Source: Mytilus galloprovincialis
Taxonomy: Eukaryota; Mollusca; Bivalvia; Mytilida; Mytilidae
Reading direction: 5' to 3'
Assembly (NCBI RefSeq): GCF_965363235.1
Contig: NC_134846.1
Span: 57,463,121-57,527,120 of the forward strand
DNA: 64,000 nucleotides
Shown: positions 37,000-49,719 of the stretch, in pieces
Position numbering within the stretch: position 1 is the first letter of the stretch
How the letters are laid out: every line of letters starts with the position of its first letter
The notes under the pieces: generated by a model
The model's input: the letters and a program-made list of their open reading frames with translations, nothing else
Database searches by the model: none
Told to the model about the DNA's origin: nothing
Program-made: the position numbers and the translations under genes

Positions 37000-39330
37000 A
37001 TGGACGTCTTATTTCGAAATTTGCCAGCTGTTTTGTTTTGTTACGCAGCAAAACTTATTTCAGAAGATTGAGACTGTCTTTTGGCCATTTAATGGAGTAA
37101 ATGTTTTGAATTTTTTGCATTTCAAAATATGGTATCGTTATCTATGTTTAAAAAAACTTTAAATCAATTATGAATCACTATTTTTTTTATAATTGCGAAC
37201 TGAAAAGATACAATTATTCTAATATATCGAAATTTCATCAATTTTGTTATTATTGCGAACCACTAAAAATACAATTATATCAAAATGAAATAGACCATCA
37301 TTCCTTTTGAATACCGGTATACTAAAGCTCCTGTCGTATAAGTATGTGTTTAGCATATTTATAAACGAGGTTATGGACACAATATCAATGTCAAAATATG
37401 CCCTTAAGGTGGACATTTGCCATTAGGAGTGTATTATGAAGAGTCAGTTTTATATCTAGTCGATTATGACCACATCAAAATGCCTTCTTCCTTGTAAATA
37501 GTTGTTTATCACAAATAATTTGTTACAAAAGACACATGAGCATATTAAAGTAGTTCTCTATACAAGCTAAATAGTTCTTTTTTTTTTAATCATTATACAG
37601 CTAGAAACAGTAATTATCGAGTGTTTCGGGAGGACAGAAAATTACAAAACACAGTTGACTGTGGCTCAATATTAGAATCGATTAATTCTGCAAACCTCTT
37701 CGAAATATAAGCTCATTAATGTTATTTATAAAATTATGATAAAATGGATATGATACCGGCATTCTGTGTAAATTGATTTAATCTTTCTGTATGTGAGTCT
37801 TTAGATTTTTTGAAAAGTCAAAATTGTTTCTTAGATTTTTTTTTTATATGAATGAATTGTAAAATGAATACACATTTATTTTTTTAGATTTTTCCAATTT
37901 AAGTATTTATAAATAACATAAGTTTTATTCCAAAATGTACAAACGCGAAATGACAATACTGGATACTTGGATATTAATAGAAAAATGATAGAGAACATGT
38001 TTAAATTATAGTATTATACTATTATTTAAGGAATTATGAGATGACCCGGTTGTCTTCCTCCGTCTTGGGTTTTGAAGTGCCAGATAACAATTGGTTTATA
38101 TTTTTAATGAAATGTGCAAATTTTAAGAGCAGTATGTAATTTATGTGTAAGACTTTTAATTTAGATATAATACATAAGTGTTTTCTCACATTTATGACTG
38201 TATTTTCTAAAAAAAAAACAACATACTATTTGTGATTCATTTGATTCATTTTTCCCAACCTTTCCAAATAAAGGAAAATAACTCAGATAGTAGGGAAGAT
38301 GAATCAGATAAGATAATTTTATAATAGAAAGTCTTGTGAATTGTTTTCTCTCAATCGATTTCTGGCTTTTAAACAGCGGTATACTACTGTTGCCTTTATT
38401 TGTGAATTTAACATGTGGCAAGTCCGGTGACCCCATTTTTCTTTTCTTACCTGAAAGCATGTTATAAGAGCTATCTTATCCCCTTTTATATTAACATTAA
38501 AATTCTATGGTGTAGTTTTTATCGATTTTGATTAAGACGCACTAGACACCTTAAAATTCAATTTGTTCATGGTAAACCTGATAATATCATTACATCGAAA
38601 ACTGAAAGACGCGTATCACGACCCCGACAAAAAAAAAAAAAAACTACGGTGATATCAGGTTCACCCGGTCGGAAAGGTTAGCAGATCCTGCTTCACATGT
38701 ACAAGATATAAATGAGTTTATGATGATATGTTTTATGAAAAATAAGCAGATGTATAATAATTGTCATGCAATAAGACAACCATTCACCACAACCAAAGGA
38801 CGTAGATATGCACAACTGTCATTTTTATTAGATCAAATAATGAAATAAACCGGTTGAATCACACTTAAAGAAAATCGGACTAATCATGGCGACAAATTTT
38901 GCCAAAATTCTGAAAAATATCAGGCTCGATAAAGGGTTAAAAAATATCTACCTATGAATAGCATTTAAAGTTAAACTAATGATTCTGTATTTTAAAGGTA
39001 ATATGAGTTACAAGATAAAGGGAATCCGCCTTATTTTCGAAGATACGAAGGGGTTTTGTTTAATTAAACTTGAGAACATCTTTTTCTTAAATCAGCTCTT
39101 TGTTCATTTTTTAATGCATGTGCATTTTCATTTATAATTACATAATTTATAACATATCGTTGTCACAAAAGTAATCAAACTCACTGTCAAAGGTTTTTAT
39201 AAATATTTATGAATAATGTTGTAAGCTATTTAAGCGCCGTATTTTAATCAGAGCAACATTTTCTCATTTAAATATATAAGAGCGACCACATCGACATATG
39301 TCCATTTGTCTTTGATACTGATATTTCCAA
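37000..39330. other. Intergenic, no gene seen
   Basis: AT-rich. A fragment near 38345-38400 ('aacagcggtatactactgtt') belongs to a short repeat also at 56250-56312 and 63570-63645. Confidence 0.55.
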
Positions 39331-39335
39331 TATAA

Positions 39336-39720
39336 GTCTGGCGTATTAAATTATAATCCTGCTCTATTTACACCACTGGGCCGATTCTAGTGGACGCTTC
39401 GTCCCCGAGGGTATCACCAGCCCAGTAGTTAGCACTTCGGTGTTGACATGAATATCAATTACGTGGCCATTTTTTTTTTTATAAATTTCATGTTTACAAA
39501 ACTTTGATTTTTTCGAAAAACTAAGGATTTTCTTATGCAAGGCATATATAACTTGAGCCTTATTTTGGACAACTTTTTGGAATTTATGACCCTCAATGCT
39601 CTTCAACTCTGTACTTGTTTGACTCTATAACTATTTCGATATGAGCCTCACTGATGAGTCTTATGTAGACGAAACGCGCGTCTTGCGTACTATATTATAA
39701 TACTGGTACCTTTGATTTAC
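39336..39720 (+). mobile_element. Retrozyme, monomer with half-ribozyme at its head
   Basis: The left edge is the 3' half of the ribozyme (GUC-UGGCG, 39336-39343). The body then runs through 'ccactgggccgattctagtg', 'gtatcaccagcccagtagtt' and 'tttcgaaaaactaaggattt' to a full hammerhead at 39643. Cleavage point to cleavage point is 344 nt. Confidence 0.8.
39643..39688 (+). ncRNA. Hammerhead ribozyme motif 3
   Basis: The core CUGAUGA/GAAA and stems II and III are intact. Stem I is weakened (GCCUCA against UUGCGU has two mismatches), so activity is doubtful. Confidence 0.75.
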
Positions 39721-40656
39721 AGCTAATCTTCTTTGATTTAATGCGTTCTTGCTATTACTAACACAATCCTGGGTGCATTTATGTACTGGTACTTAAAAAG
39801 TGATGCGATCCCATTATTTGAACTGTTCCCACAGAAAATCGAATTGTAAAAATATATTGAAATTTAAAACCGAGTTATAATTACCTTTCTCGTTTAAGTG
39901 GTGAACATAACTTAATCACAGACCAATATTCTAACTATATAATTGTGACAGTAGAAGTAAGCATATGTCAAAGTAAATGAAATTAACTGAAATAGTAATT
40001 CTGTTCATCTCAAAGAAAAGAGAAAATGCGTACGGTCATTAACCAAACAGAAGAGCATTATTATAAATAAAGGCAACAGTATATTGCTGTTCAAAAGTCA
40101 TAAATCGATTGAAAGAAAGCAAATTCGGGTTAAAAACTGAAACCGAGGGAAACACATCAACTATAAGAGGAATATAACGAAGCAATTGAAACACTAAAGT
40201 GCAACAAAAACAAACGAAAATGAAACACACACAAAAACGAGCCATAAGATAACAACTGTGGTCTTCAACATGGCTTAATAATGTGATTAATTAATTCGTT
40301 AAAAATACGAACAAATTTCACACACAAAATAAATAAATTCATTTACCAGATGACGAGGAGAAACGAACCAATCGAAGTGAATCGAATCAATAAATCGCCA
40401 AAACTGACAGCAATAACAAGAGAAACCGCTTCATAAAAAAAGAAAATTAAGTACGACACATAAAAACTAAGGATACATTGTCATTTCGTTCTGTCATGTT
40501 ACATGATTACACCATATGTCTTGCAAAAAGTTTGTTTTGCCTTTTTGCACAACGAAATTAAACCTTTTTATAACATGTACTTTATTTATCGTTTTGTTTA
40601 ACTGATGAATGACTCTAGTTTAATCATAAATTTGATTTATTTTGTTTAGATTGAAA

Positions 40657-42444
40657 ATGAAATATTACATCTACATATTGTATGTGGCAATTTCGAACTG
40701 GTTTAGTGAAGTTAAAGGACATGGTCGACTGATTGATCCGCCATCCAGATCCAGCATGTGGCGATATGGATATAACAATCCACCAAATTATAATGATAAT
40801 CAACTCTATTGTGGCGGAGCACAAGTAAGATACACATTTTCATTCGCCATGCCATATTGACAAAAATGGAAATGATCAAATGTTATTCAGTTGACCAAAG
40901 TCAGTTCTTCATATGTACTTTTATGTAACAAGTGAATAATTTGTCCAAATTACTACCAGAAAGATATATTTTACCGTGACAATGAAGACAAAGTTAAAGA
41001 ATATATAATACAAAAATGACTATGAGTCGAAAAATATTGTACAAAAAGTTCACTTATACAAGGAAAACCATTATTGTATATTCAAGACTATTTTTTGTCT
41101 CGCATCGTGTAAATCTATACTTATTTATTCTGTTAATTAGAAAATACAACACTAAAAAAGAAACATGATTCGAAGTAGATGTAAGTCATGTAAGGGTTTA
41201 TGGAATGAGACAATAATCCGACGATGCAAATTCACCTAGAAGTCAATGTACAGTGAGTCCCCAACAACAGACAAAACAAGCTCTTAATTGTCCATAATGT
41301 AAAGATAATTAGTTAAAAGTGCCACCAACGCCAAATTATCTAAAACAAAACCCCGTCTTAATTAGAAAAAAAACTGGTCTAGTTCCCGTTTATTCAGTTG
41401 CAGGAACAGGATACAGCAGAAAGAAAAAAAAACCCGGAAAAAATAAGTATTTGATGAGAATATTTTTAACTCGCTTTTTGTCAAAGCAAATTATCTCATG
41501 TATACATTTTTTTATATAGTAAGTACACATATTTCTTTTATTAAAACTGTTTTGTTTCTTTTAAGGTGCAATATGATATGAACAATGGTAAGTGCGGAGT
41601 GTGTGGAGATCCCTGGCCAGGACCACGTGACAATGAAGAAGGCGGGAAATATGCAAATGGAATAATTGCAAAAACATACGACACAGGAGAAGAAATTTCA
41701 GTAACAGTTGAACTAACTGCAAGCCACAAAGGTTATTTCCAATTCAAATTGTGTCCGAGAAATGATCCAATGCTGAAAACAACCCAAAAGTGTCTAGATA
41801 ATTATGTCTTGGAACTCGCAGACGGAAGTGGCAATAGGTATTACATTCCGAACAAAAATGGCTACCAAACATTAGTGGTCAAACTGCGTCTCCCACAAAA
41901 TGTAAAATGTCGTGACTGCACATTTCAATGGAAATATAATGCGGGAAATAGCTGGGGCGTTGATTCAAGTGGTAGAGGATGTTTGGGTTGTGGGAATCAA
42001 GAACAATTTTATGGATGTGCAGATATTGCAATTGGGTACGATGATATTGAAGAGGGTGACTCCTTAATCACGGGAGATAACTATAAAAAGAAAAATTACA
42101 TTCCTCCTCCTCCTGTTATCCAAGAAGAGGAGCAATCACAAGAAACAAATACAAATACAAACTGGGACAATGACGACACACCGACTAGTTTTTGGGACTC
42201 TCTAGTAAGCCATACAGATAAGGGAGGTGAAGTGTCACTATTAGAGGAATTTAACAAACTAAAACGAAAGTTCAAAAACAAAAACATTAGGCCATGCGTG
42301 TGTCATAGCTGTGTAGGTAATACTTGCGTGTGCGAATGTCTCCCTATTTCACGCGCACACAGCTTTATATCCGATGGTGTCAGCTCTTGGCTTGTGTATA
42401 TTTTAAGTGTTCTATCATGCTTAATACCAATTATTTTAATTTGA
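40657..42444 (+). CDS. AA15-family lytic polysaccharide monooxygenase, secreted, with Cys-rich C-terminal tail; two coding exons, 348 aa
   Basis: Exons are 40657-40824 and 41566-42444, joined in phase 0 across a 741-bp GT/AG intron. The protein is a copper enzyme that oxidatively cleaves chitin or cellulose outside the cell. Residues 1-21 are a hydrophobic signal peptide; cleavage after Gly21 exposes His22, the N-terminal half of the copper histidine brace (HGRLIDPPSRSSMW). The second brace histidine is His110 (TASHKGYF), and Phe204/Tyr205 (EQFYGCADIAI) sits where the axial aromatic lies in AA15 enzymes. The motifs CGG, GKCGVCGDPW and CxDCTFQWKYNAGNSWG are family hallmarks. After about residue 220 comes a proline/glutamate-rich linker (YIPPPPVIQEEEQ), then a six-cysteine cluster (CVCHSCVGNTCVCEC) and a hydrophobic C-terminus (SWLVYILSVLSCLIPIILI). 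That end suggests a membrane or GPI anchor (inference). A splice-acceptor-like TTTAG just upstream of the ATG suggests a 5' UTR intron. AATAAA signals occur near 42755 and 42789. Confidence 0.93.
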
Positions 42445-43124
42445 TTTAAATCAAATTATTATGTCTCATCTTTTTCGTGACTTTTACAGTTACAAGATAC
42501 ACGTCTGTGATACATAGCGTTTATGAAAGACAAAATTACACAAAGCGCTATGCTTGATTTTTTGTCTCAAAATGCTGAACACAGTTTTTAGTGCCATTAA
42601 CAATGAAGGAATCCGTAGATAGGATTTGCTGCTACATGCTCTTATATGGACATTTCGAGTCGAGAACGTGTTACAAGACAACTGAACACGGAGTTTATAA
42701 AGGAACACATTCTTTTACTGTTGTACAGTTTATTTGACTTGTTTTAGCCAAAAATAAAAGTGCTGATGAATCATCTTGCTTTAGACTCAATAAAAATGAA
42801 TCTATTATATATTTCTTTTATTTTGGCATCTGTGATTGAAAATATCTCTTTATTTTCATTTTTTTTTACATATACATGTAGTTAAAATGTTGAACCTGAT
42901 AATTTCCTCGGGGAAAACTATGATATAATGTCATCTGATGTTCTGCATACCGGAAATGTTAAAGGGCACCAAATAACGAATAGGTGAATAGATGAATAAA
43001 TCAAATGAATTTAATATAAGACCATGGACTAAACGAAAAAAGTAAAACTGGACACAGAATTGAACAAAACAAATATGTATCTGACAAAACGTCGAACTTA
43101 TAAGTGAAAAAACTGTGTAAATGA

Positions 43125-43775
43125 TCGTCCATGGAAAATGGAGTTTCTTATCGACAACATATTGGCGGTAGTCTATTTCAACAAATTGTCGGCATTCCTA
43201 TGGGGTCGAACTGTGTTCATGTTCCTTAATTTCATATGAGTCGGAGTACATTTTGTACTTTAAGACGCGCGTCAAAAATAAGAAGATAAAAAAAGTCATA
43301 TTAATTAATTTCACATTTAGGTAAAGTGATGATTTCCTTTCCTTTAACAATCCAGACTTTTCTGATTGGTTCTATTTTTATATTCTTCAAAACTAGAAAT
43401 TAAAGAACAACAGACACGGCTTCCTCTGACTCAGTTTTAGACTTATATCTCGAATGTGATACATGCAGTTATCTCAGTAAGAGAATCTATGACAAACGAG
43501 ACGATTTAAATTTTAAAATTATCAATTTCCCCTACCTTAGTAGCAATATACCATCTTCATCTGCATATGAGATATACATTTCACAACTCATTCGAAATTC
43601 AAAAGCTTGCTGGTGCTACTCAAACTTTGTAAAACGTTACCAGTATCTGAGTAGAAAGATGATGAACCAGGATTATGTCAAAACATTTACTTCTTTTTCT
43701 AAAAAATGTTTATTTGAAGATAACAAGACCTTGTGGGTCAACTTCACAATTAATATATGATAGTCTAAAAATGTA
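43125..43775 (+). pseudogene. Penelope-like retroelement, reverse-transcriptase remnant
   Basis: Two patches of a Penelope-type RT are readable. LFQQIVGIPMGSNC near 43175-43220 is the strand-2 motif region of that RT. KRDDLNFKIINFPYLSSNIP near 43495-43560, with following YEIYISQLIRNSKAC, is its conserved C-terminal part. The element is broken and partial. No capsid or envelope gene belongs to this family. Confidence 0.75.
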
Positions 43776-44039
43776 GATTTGATTCTAGGTACTAACATTG
43801 TTTATAATCTTAATTACGTGTTTTGGTGGTTTTTTTTTTGTCTTTGAAAATCATTACTCTAACTGTTTATTTTTTGTGGTAATATCCAGTAGGCGTGGCT
43901 CGGTACTTCCCGTTATTGTGTTGTTGTGCTATGGTGCATTTTTGTATTTTGCCTTCCGTTTTTGATTATGTGCTTTGTCCATATACCTTTTTGATTTTCT
44001 TTATTTAAATGTTTGTTTGTTTTTATAGTGTCTAAAATT

Positions 44040-44200
44040 ATAACACAATTTTGACTGCTGTATCTCTAAGTCAGGAATATGACAGTTGTTATCCAATCGT
44101 TTGATGTGTTTTATCTTTTGCTTTTGCCATTGGATTATGGGCTTTTGAATTTTCCGTATTTCGGTGTTTTTGTTATTTTACTTTATATTCCTAACACAAA
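44040..44200 (-). repeat. Dispersed repeat R1, reverse fragment
   Basis: 'agtcaggaatatgacagttg', 'ccaatcgtttgatgtgtttt' and 'gggcttttgaattttccgta' are the reverse of the R1 segment at 7990-8110. Confidence 0.6.
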
Positions 44201-44807
44201 AAAACTACTCCGACCATCACGAATTTGATGGCTGTTACGATTTGTCGATGTTTCTTGTTACGTGGTCTAATATCTTTAGATACCAGTGTCACCGACTGAT
44301 CTGACTTTTTATCGATTCCCAGTTAGGATGTCTTTGCTATATTTGGATTTGCCTGGCGGAAGATACATGTATATTAGGAGATGCGCACTATTCGACACAC
44401 GCACAAACGGTCGTTTATTTAGAAGCTCATGTGATTCCCACAGTAATTATTTGATACATTGATTTTTCTCTTCTAATTCGATATACAAGATTTGAACATC
44501 GAAACATCAATCGCCTTAATTTCTGTGTAGAGTATTTGGAAAATATTTGAATCGAAATATAAGTGGTGCATGCATAGCAGGCAAAGCTAACCCTTTAAAC
44601 AAACCGGTCTCGTTTCTGTTAAAGTTCTTGCGATCCCGCTCCTTACTGTTTGTTACCTTGATTAATCTCTTCTAAGGCGATTATAAAAAGTCTTGCATCC
44701 TGTTTAGCTTTCAAATACACATATAAACTGTACCATAAAAATGTATGTACATGTTATGTAAGCTTGGTTAGTCTCTTAATCGATTTAAGAGTTTTGAACA
44801 TTGGTAA

Positions 44808-44880
44808 ATAAACTCATCATAGATACCAGGAATAAATTTAGTATATACGCCAGACGCGCGTTCGAAACTACTGCTGCCTT
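44808..44880 (-). mobile_element. Retrozyme end fragment with half a hammerhead
   Basis: The reverse complement reads CGAACGCGCGUCUGGCGUAU and then 'cctggtatctatgatgagtt', the 3' half of the ribozyme and the tail of the 36.8-kb type. The 5' core is missing. Confidence 0.75.
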
Positions 44881-45104
44881 AAATTGACAGGTTGGGTTAT
44901 TTCAAATTGATTGTCTTGTTGAGACTAACGATTTTGAATTTCTATATGATACTACCCCAATTCAAGTTCTCTTTCTGTATTTATTGTTTTGACTTTAAAC
45001 TGTTTTTGTACACTTCGATATTACACCAATCGAGATTGACAAATATATTGTGAAGATCTAATTTCTAAATATAAGTTAAATTCTGCATGTTATCAGTTTA
45101 CAAA

Positions 45105-45328
45105 AGAATTTTTCGAAAAACTAAGGATTTTCTTATCCCAGGCTTAGCTTACCGTAGCCATATTTAGCACAACTTTTTTGAATTTAGGATCTCAATGCTC
45201 TTCAATATTTTACTTGTTTGGCTTTATGAATATTTTGATATGAGCGTCACTGATGAGTCTTAGGTAGACGAAACGCGCGTCTGGCGTACTTAATTATATT
45301 CCTGGTACATTTGATAACTATTATCAAC
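45105..45328 (+). mobile_element. Retrozyme, 5'-truncated
   Basis: It begins in the body ('tttcgaaaaactaaggattt') and ends past a full hammerhead with 'tcctggtacatttgataact'. Confidence 0.8.
45242..45287 (+). ncRNA. Hammerhead ribozyme motif 4
   Basis: Intact core; stem II GUCU/AGAC with loop UAGGU, stem I GCGUCA/UGGCGU; predicted cleavage after 45281. Confidence 0.88.
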
Positions 45329-45343
45329 GTTAAATATCAACTA

Positions 45344-46487
45344 TCTATAATACTAAAATTACGAGGTCCAATTTGTCAGCCGTCATCACGTAAAAACGAC
45401 GAATCAAAGAATTCAACTTTATATATAACTAATATAGTACAAAGGTGTAGATTAAAAATTACACCACTCCAGGCCCTTTTGTTTTCTACGTAATTAATAT
45501 TGCCAATAATGGTCGAGTCCGATACCGATACAAATAGTATATTCACCTGTTACCGATTACCTTATCTGTACGTTCCGTATCTGACAGGCGCACCACCAAA
45601 CGGTGTATTCAGGATTAATATGCTATATAGTATTACACGGGTCATAATCACAGGGTTGACACTACTTAATTGTCAAATTGTTACCTATTGTAGTATTTTA
45701 ATCAGTTAAACTTTCTAAGATAACAATACGAATCTATAATACTAAAATTACGAGGTCCAATTTGTCAGCCGTCATCACGTAAAAACGACGAATCAAAGAT
45801 TTCAACTTTATATATAACTAATATAGTACAAAGGTGCAGATTAAAAATTACTCCACTCCAGGCCCTTTTGTTTTCCACGTAATTAATATTGCCAATAATT
45901 AAGAAGTTCCGGGTCGAGTCCGATACCAATACCAATAGTATATTCACCTGTTACCGATTACCTTATCTGTACGTTCCGCATCTGACAGGCGCACCACCAA
46001 ACGGTGTATTCAGGATTAATATGCTATATAGTATTACACGGGTCATAATCACAGGGTCGACACTACTTAATTGTCAAATTGTTACCTATTGTAGTATTTT
46101 AATCAGTTAGACTTTCTAAGATAACAATACGAATACTAAAAATCTGGACTGAAATAAGGCGTATAGGTACAGTTTTCAATTTGTTAGCGGGCATGACGTA
46201 AAACAGCGAATCAAAGAATTCAATATTTATAACTAATATAGGACAATGCTGTTGATTAAAAAATACTCCATTCCAGGACCTTTTGTTTTCCAAATAATTA
46301 ATATTATCAATAATTGATAAGTTCCAGTTCGACGGGTTCAAACAGAAAGATTTGAAAGCAGAGAAAACTGTGTATCTTATAATCAGCATGACTTTATCAG
46401 ATGACAATACTAATACTAAAATAAGGCTTGCGCATAGTTATATACTTTAATTCAGTCACGGACCCGCGATATACGGGTGTGTTCTAG
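45344..46487 (+). mobile_element. Helitron-type element H3 with two heads and one tail
   Basis: The head TCTATAATACTAAAATTACG occurs at 45344 and again, after an A, at 45733. The 389-bp segment between is a near-copy of the following one. A single tail CTAG (46484-46487) before a T follows a partly decayed CCCG...CGGG hairpin (46462-46476). The body is unlike that of H1 and H2, but the termini are shared. Confidence 0.7.
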
Positions 46488-46630
46488 TATATTTAAAATT
46501 TTCAATTGTATATGACAATTAGTGTTCTATCTCTCTCAATTTTTCTATACTCAGTGGATTAAGAGCTCGACGTATTGTGCAGACCCTTATCTATCGTTAC
46601 TGTATCATTGATGTATATCACATATCCTTC

Positions 46631-47031
46631 TTAATGATGTACTTAGGTGATGTTTTGGAATTTGTGTTAAATGTTTGGACTCCTTGGTGTTTTTCCATAC
46701 AATACAATGAAAAATATTCTGCCCCATAACACCCATTTATTTTTTCATATAAGACTTAATGAAAGGTCATTTGCCAAAATTTTAGAAGATTCTTGATTTT
46801 CTTTCTTTTGTTTTGAGATCCAAATAAAACCAATGTAAATATAAGGTAAAAGTCCAAGTCAGCCTTTTCCCGCCATATTTTAAATCTCAAATATCTCGGA
46901 AAGGAGGTCCATGACCTATCAATATTTTAAGCTAATCTTTATCCTTAATTGATGCTCTACCAGTTCATAGTATCAATTTTGATTTCTTAATTTCTTAATT
47001 TCTACCTAACCTGAGCTACGTACATCCTTAA
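46631..47031. mobile_element. TTAA-flanked MITE
   Basis: The left end TTAATGATGTACTTAGGTGA and right end (reverse complement TTAAGGATGTACGTAGCTCA) are imperfect inverted repeats, each bordered by TTAA. The body resembles a widespread bivalve MITE ('aaataaaaccaatgtaaata', 'aagtcagcctttt'). Confidence 0.65.
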
Positions 47032-48225
47032 GTCATATTGATTTTTTTCGTTTTTTTATTCTTTCCTTATTTAAAATGAAATTTTCATAGCGCCGTAGTG
47101 ATCTTCTTTCTATATTTTACCTCCATACAGATAGGGGTTAACCCAAATGGTCTGAACACATTATGATATAAGGAAAACATAATAATTACATGTACATACA
47201 TTTTTATGGCACAGTTTATATGTTTATATGACAGCTTAACAGGATGCAATGCAAATTGCATACACATATTTAGTATTCATTTTACTGTCATATCAAATAG
47301 TCACTGACATTGTAAAAAGTATAAAATTAGTATTGTAGACAAAAAAAATTTCCGTCCTTATAACATACTCTCGTTCCCGCTAGTGTCATGGTAAAATTAA
47401 CATAAAAATGATATGCTTTTGAATATTAGATAAAATGTCAATATCAATAAAAAATCCATTTAACAAAATGATGTCAAATGACACCATTGTGGGGTATGTG
47501 ATCGTACATTTCTAATAAAACCATATAAGTATTCTGAATCAAAATTCAGATTCAAATATAGCATCGATGTATTACATTTGTTTATTTGGCTTACAATGAT
47601 TAAGAATTGTGCGTATCAATTGCTTTAACTAGGACAAGGACTGTTGATGATATATAGTAAACAAATAAATAGCTGTAAAATTACGGAACAGATAATCTTG
47701 TAAAACCAAGAGATCCAAATAGTGAAGTTAAACTCATCCCTTTGTAAACACTACAAACTCCTCAGAGTCTGAATTGACCAGTTTTTGTGCTCGACCAGTA
47801 AAATCGAGCACACATTTTACTCGACTAGTCTCGACATTGTCTCGACTGTACTTAACTGTACTTAAGTGTACTCGACTAGGTCTCGACTTTACTTAATTAG
47901 TCTGATTCAGTACTTGATGATCTTTGTGTAGTCTGAAATGGTCTTGACCAAGGCTTGACCTGTCTCGACCTGTCTCGACTAGTCTCGACTCAGTCTCAAC
48001 CAGTCTCGACCTGTCTTGACTAGTCTGTTGATATACGGTGTATAGGAGTACTGTAGCCTTCAAATTTAGTTTTGACTGGTGTAAATCAGCCTGTCTAACT
48101 AAATTAAATATTGATCTTACAAAATTCAAGCTTATTAGGTAGTTTGATTTATTGCTGTGAAATGAAAGAATTTAATTTTACAATATGTAAAAAAAAAATT
48201 ATTATATAAAAATTCAGGTAGGCAT

Positions 48226-49270
48226 CTTTAATTTTTTTTATAACTTTTTCAAATCAACTTGGATTATCATCAAACTATGCAGCTATCTTACATATATATC
48301 AAGCTTACTGAATCCCATTTCATTTAGTTTTTTGTTGTATTGCTGTAAAATTTAAGAATTAAAGTAATCTTGGTAAAAAAAGCTAGGATTTGCAATTCGG
48401 ACAAAATAGAGATAGTACACTTTAATTTTTTTAATAACTTTTTCCAATCAACTTGGATTTGCATCAAACTATGCAGCTATCTAACCATGCTAACATATAT
48501 ATCAAGCTTACTGAATCCCATTTCATTTAGTTTTTTGTTGTATTGCTGTAAAATTTAAGAATTAAAGTAATCTTGGTATAAAAAGCTAGGATTTGCAATT
48601 CGGACAAAATAGAGATAGTACACTTTAATTTTTTTAATAACTTTTTCAAATCAACTTGGATTTGCATCAAACTATGCAGCTATGTTACATATATATCAAG
48701 CTTAATGAATCCCATTTCATTTAGTTTTTTGTTGTATTGCTGTAAAATTTAAGAATTAAAGTAATCTTGGTATAAAAAGCTAGGATTTGCAATTCGGACA
48801 AAATAGAGATAGTACACTTTAATTTGTTTAATAACTTTTTCAAATCAACTTGGATTTGCATCAAACTATGCAGCTATCTTACATATATATCAAGCTTACT
48901 GAATCCCATTTCATTTAGTTTTTTGTTGTATTGCTGTAAAATTTAAGAATTAAAGTAATCTTGGTATAAAAAGCTAGGATTTGCAATTCTGACAAAATAG
49001 AGATAGTACACTTTAATTTTTTTTATAACTTTTTCAAATCAACTTGGATTTTCATCAAATTATGCAGCTATCTTAGATATATATTAAGCTTACTGAATCC
49101 CAGGTTATTTTGTTTTTTTGTTGTATTGCTGTCAAATTTAAGAATTAAATTAATCTAGGTCAAAAAAGCTAGAATTTGCAGTTCGAACAAAATAGAGATA
49201 GTACACTTTAAGTTTTTTAATAACTTTTTCAAATCAACTTGGATTTTATTAAAACTATATAGCTACCTTG
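48226..49270 (+). repeat. 194-bp tandem repeat, left arm of the CACTA element
   Basis: Unit starts (tttaa after 'gagatagtacac') lie at 48421, 48624, 48818, 49012 and 49207, a spacing of 194-203 bp. Each unit has 'atcaacttggatttgcatca', 'atatatatcaagcttactga' and 'tttgttgtattgctgtaaaa'. Confidence 0.9.
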
Positions 49271-49719
49271 GTGATCTTACTAAATCCCATGTTGTTATGA
49301 AGTTTTAAAATATTTTTTTGTCAAATTTAATGACATGGCACTATACATGATTTAATTACATCAGTACACGTGAGTTTTACAGGTAAAAAGAAAGCCCTAC
49401 TTTTCTTAAACTCGTGTATTACTTATCTAGTGAATTAAAAGCCCTGCGATTTAGATTTAACAGGATGTTGCAACTTTGAATAAATGTTATTTAGAATTTA
49501 AAACTCTCTGGTAGATGTGATTTTTTTAATAAGTTTGCCCCAAGCAGAAGGTATTGCTTTATAAATCACCACAAATCAGAAGAACTATTTTAATTATTTC
49601 TTTAATGTTTCATCCCTTTTTGATATATTTATATAGTGTATATCAAAAGGAATAAAACATTAAAGGAATTATATAACTATTTTATATATACTTTTTCCCA
49701 AATTATGAGAAAAGATATA

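Noticed and set aside
39364-39606. Open frame on the minus strand, with a similar peptide at 60983-60768 ('KSIE..KFQK', 'KKILSFSK')
   Set aside because: Both are antisense to retrozyme bodies. The similarity reflects the repeated DNA, and the element's conserved part is the ribozyme on the other strand.
45500-46110. Similar 60-75-codon frames at 45.5, 45.9 and 53.3 kb
   Set aside because: They fall in the repeated body of Helitron-type elements H3 and H4, with no domain and inconsistent length.
47800-48030. CRISPR-like array in the TCTCGAC repeats
   Set aside because: Short overlapping repeats without unique spacers, mirrored at the other end of a CACTA element; eukaryotic context.
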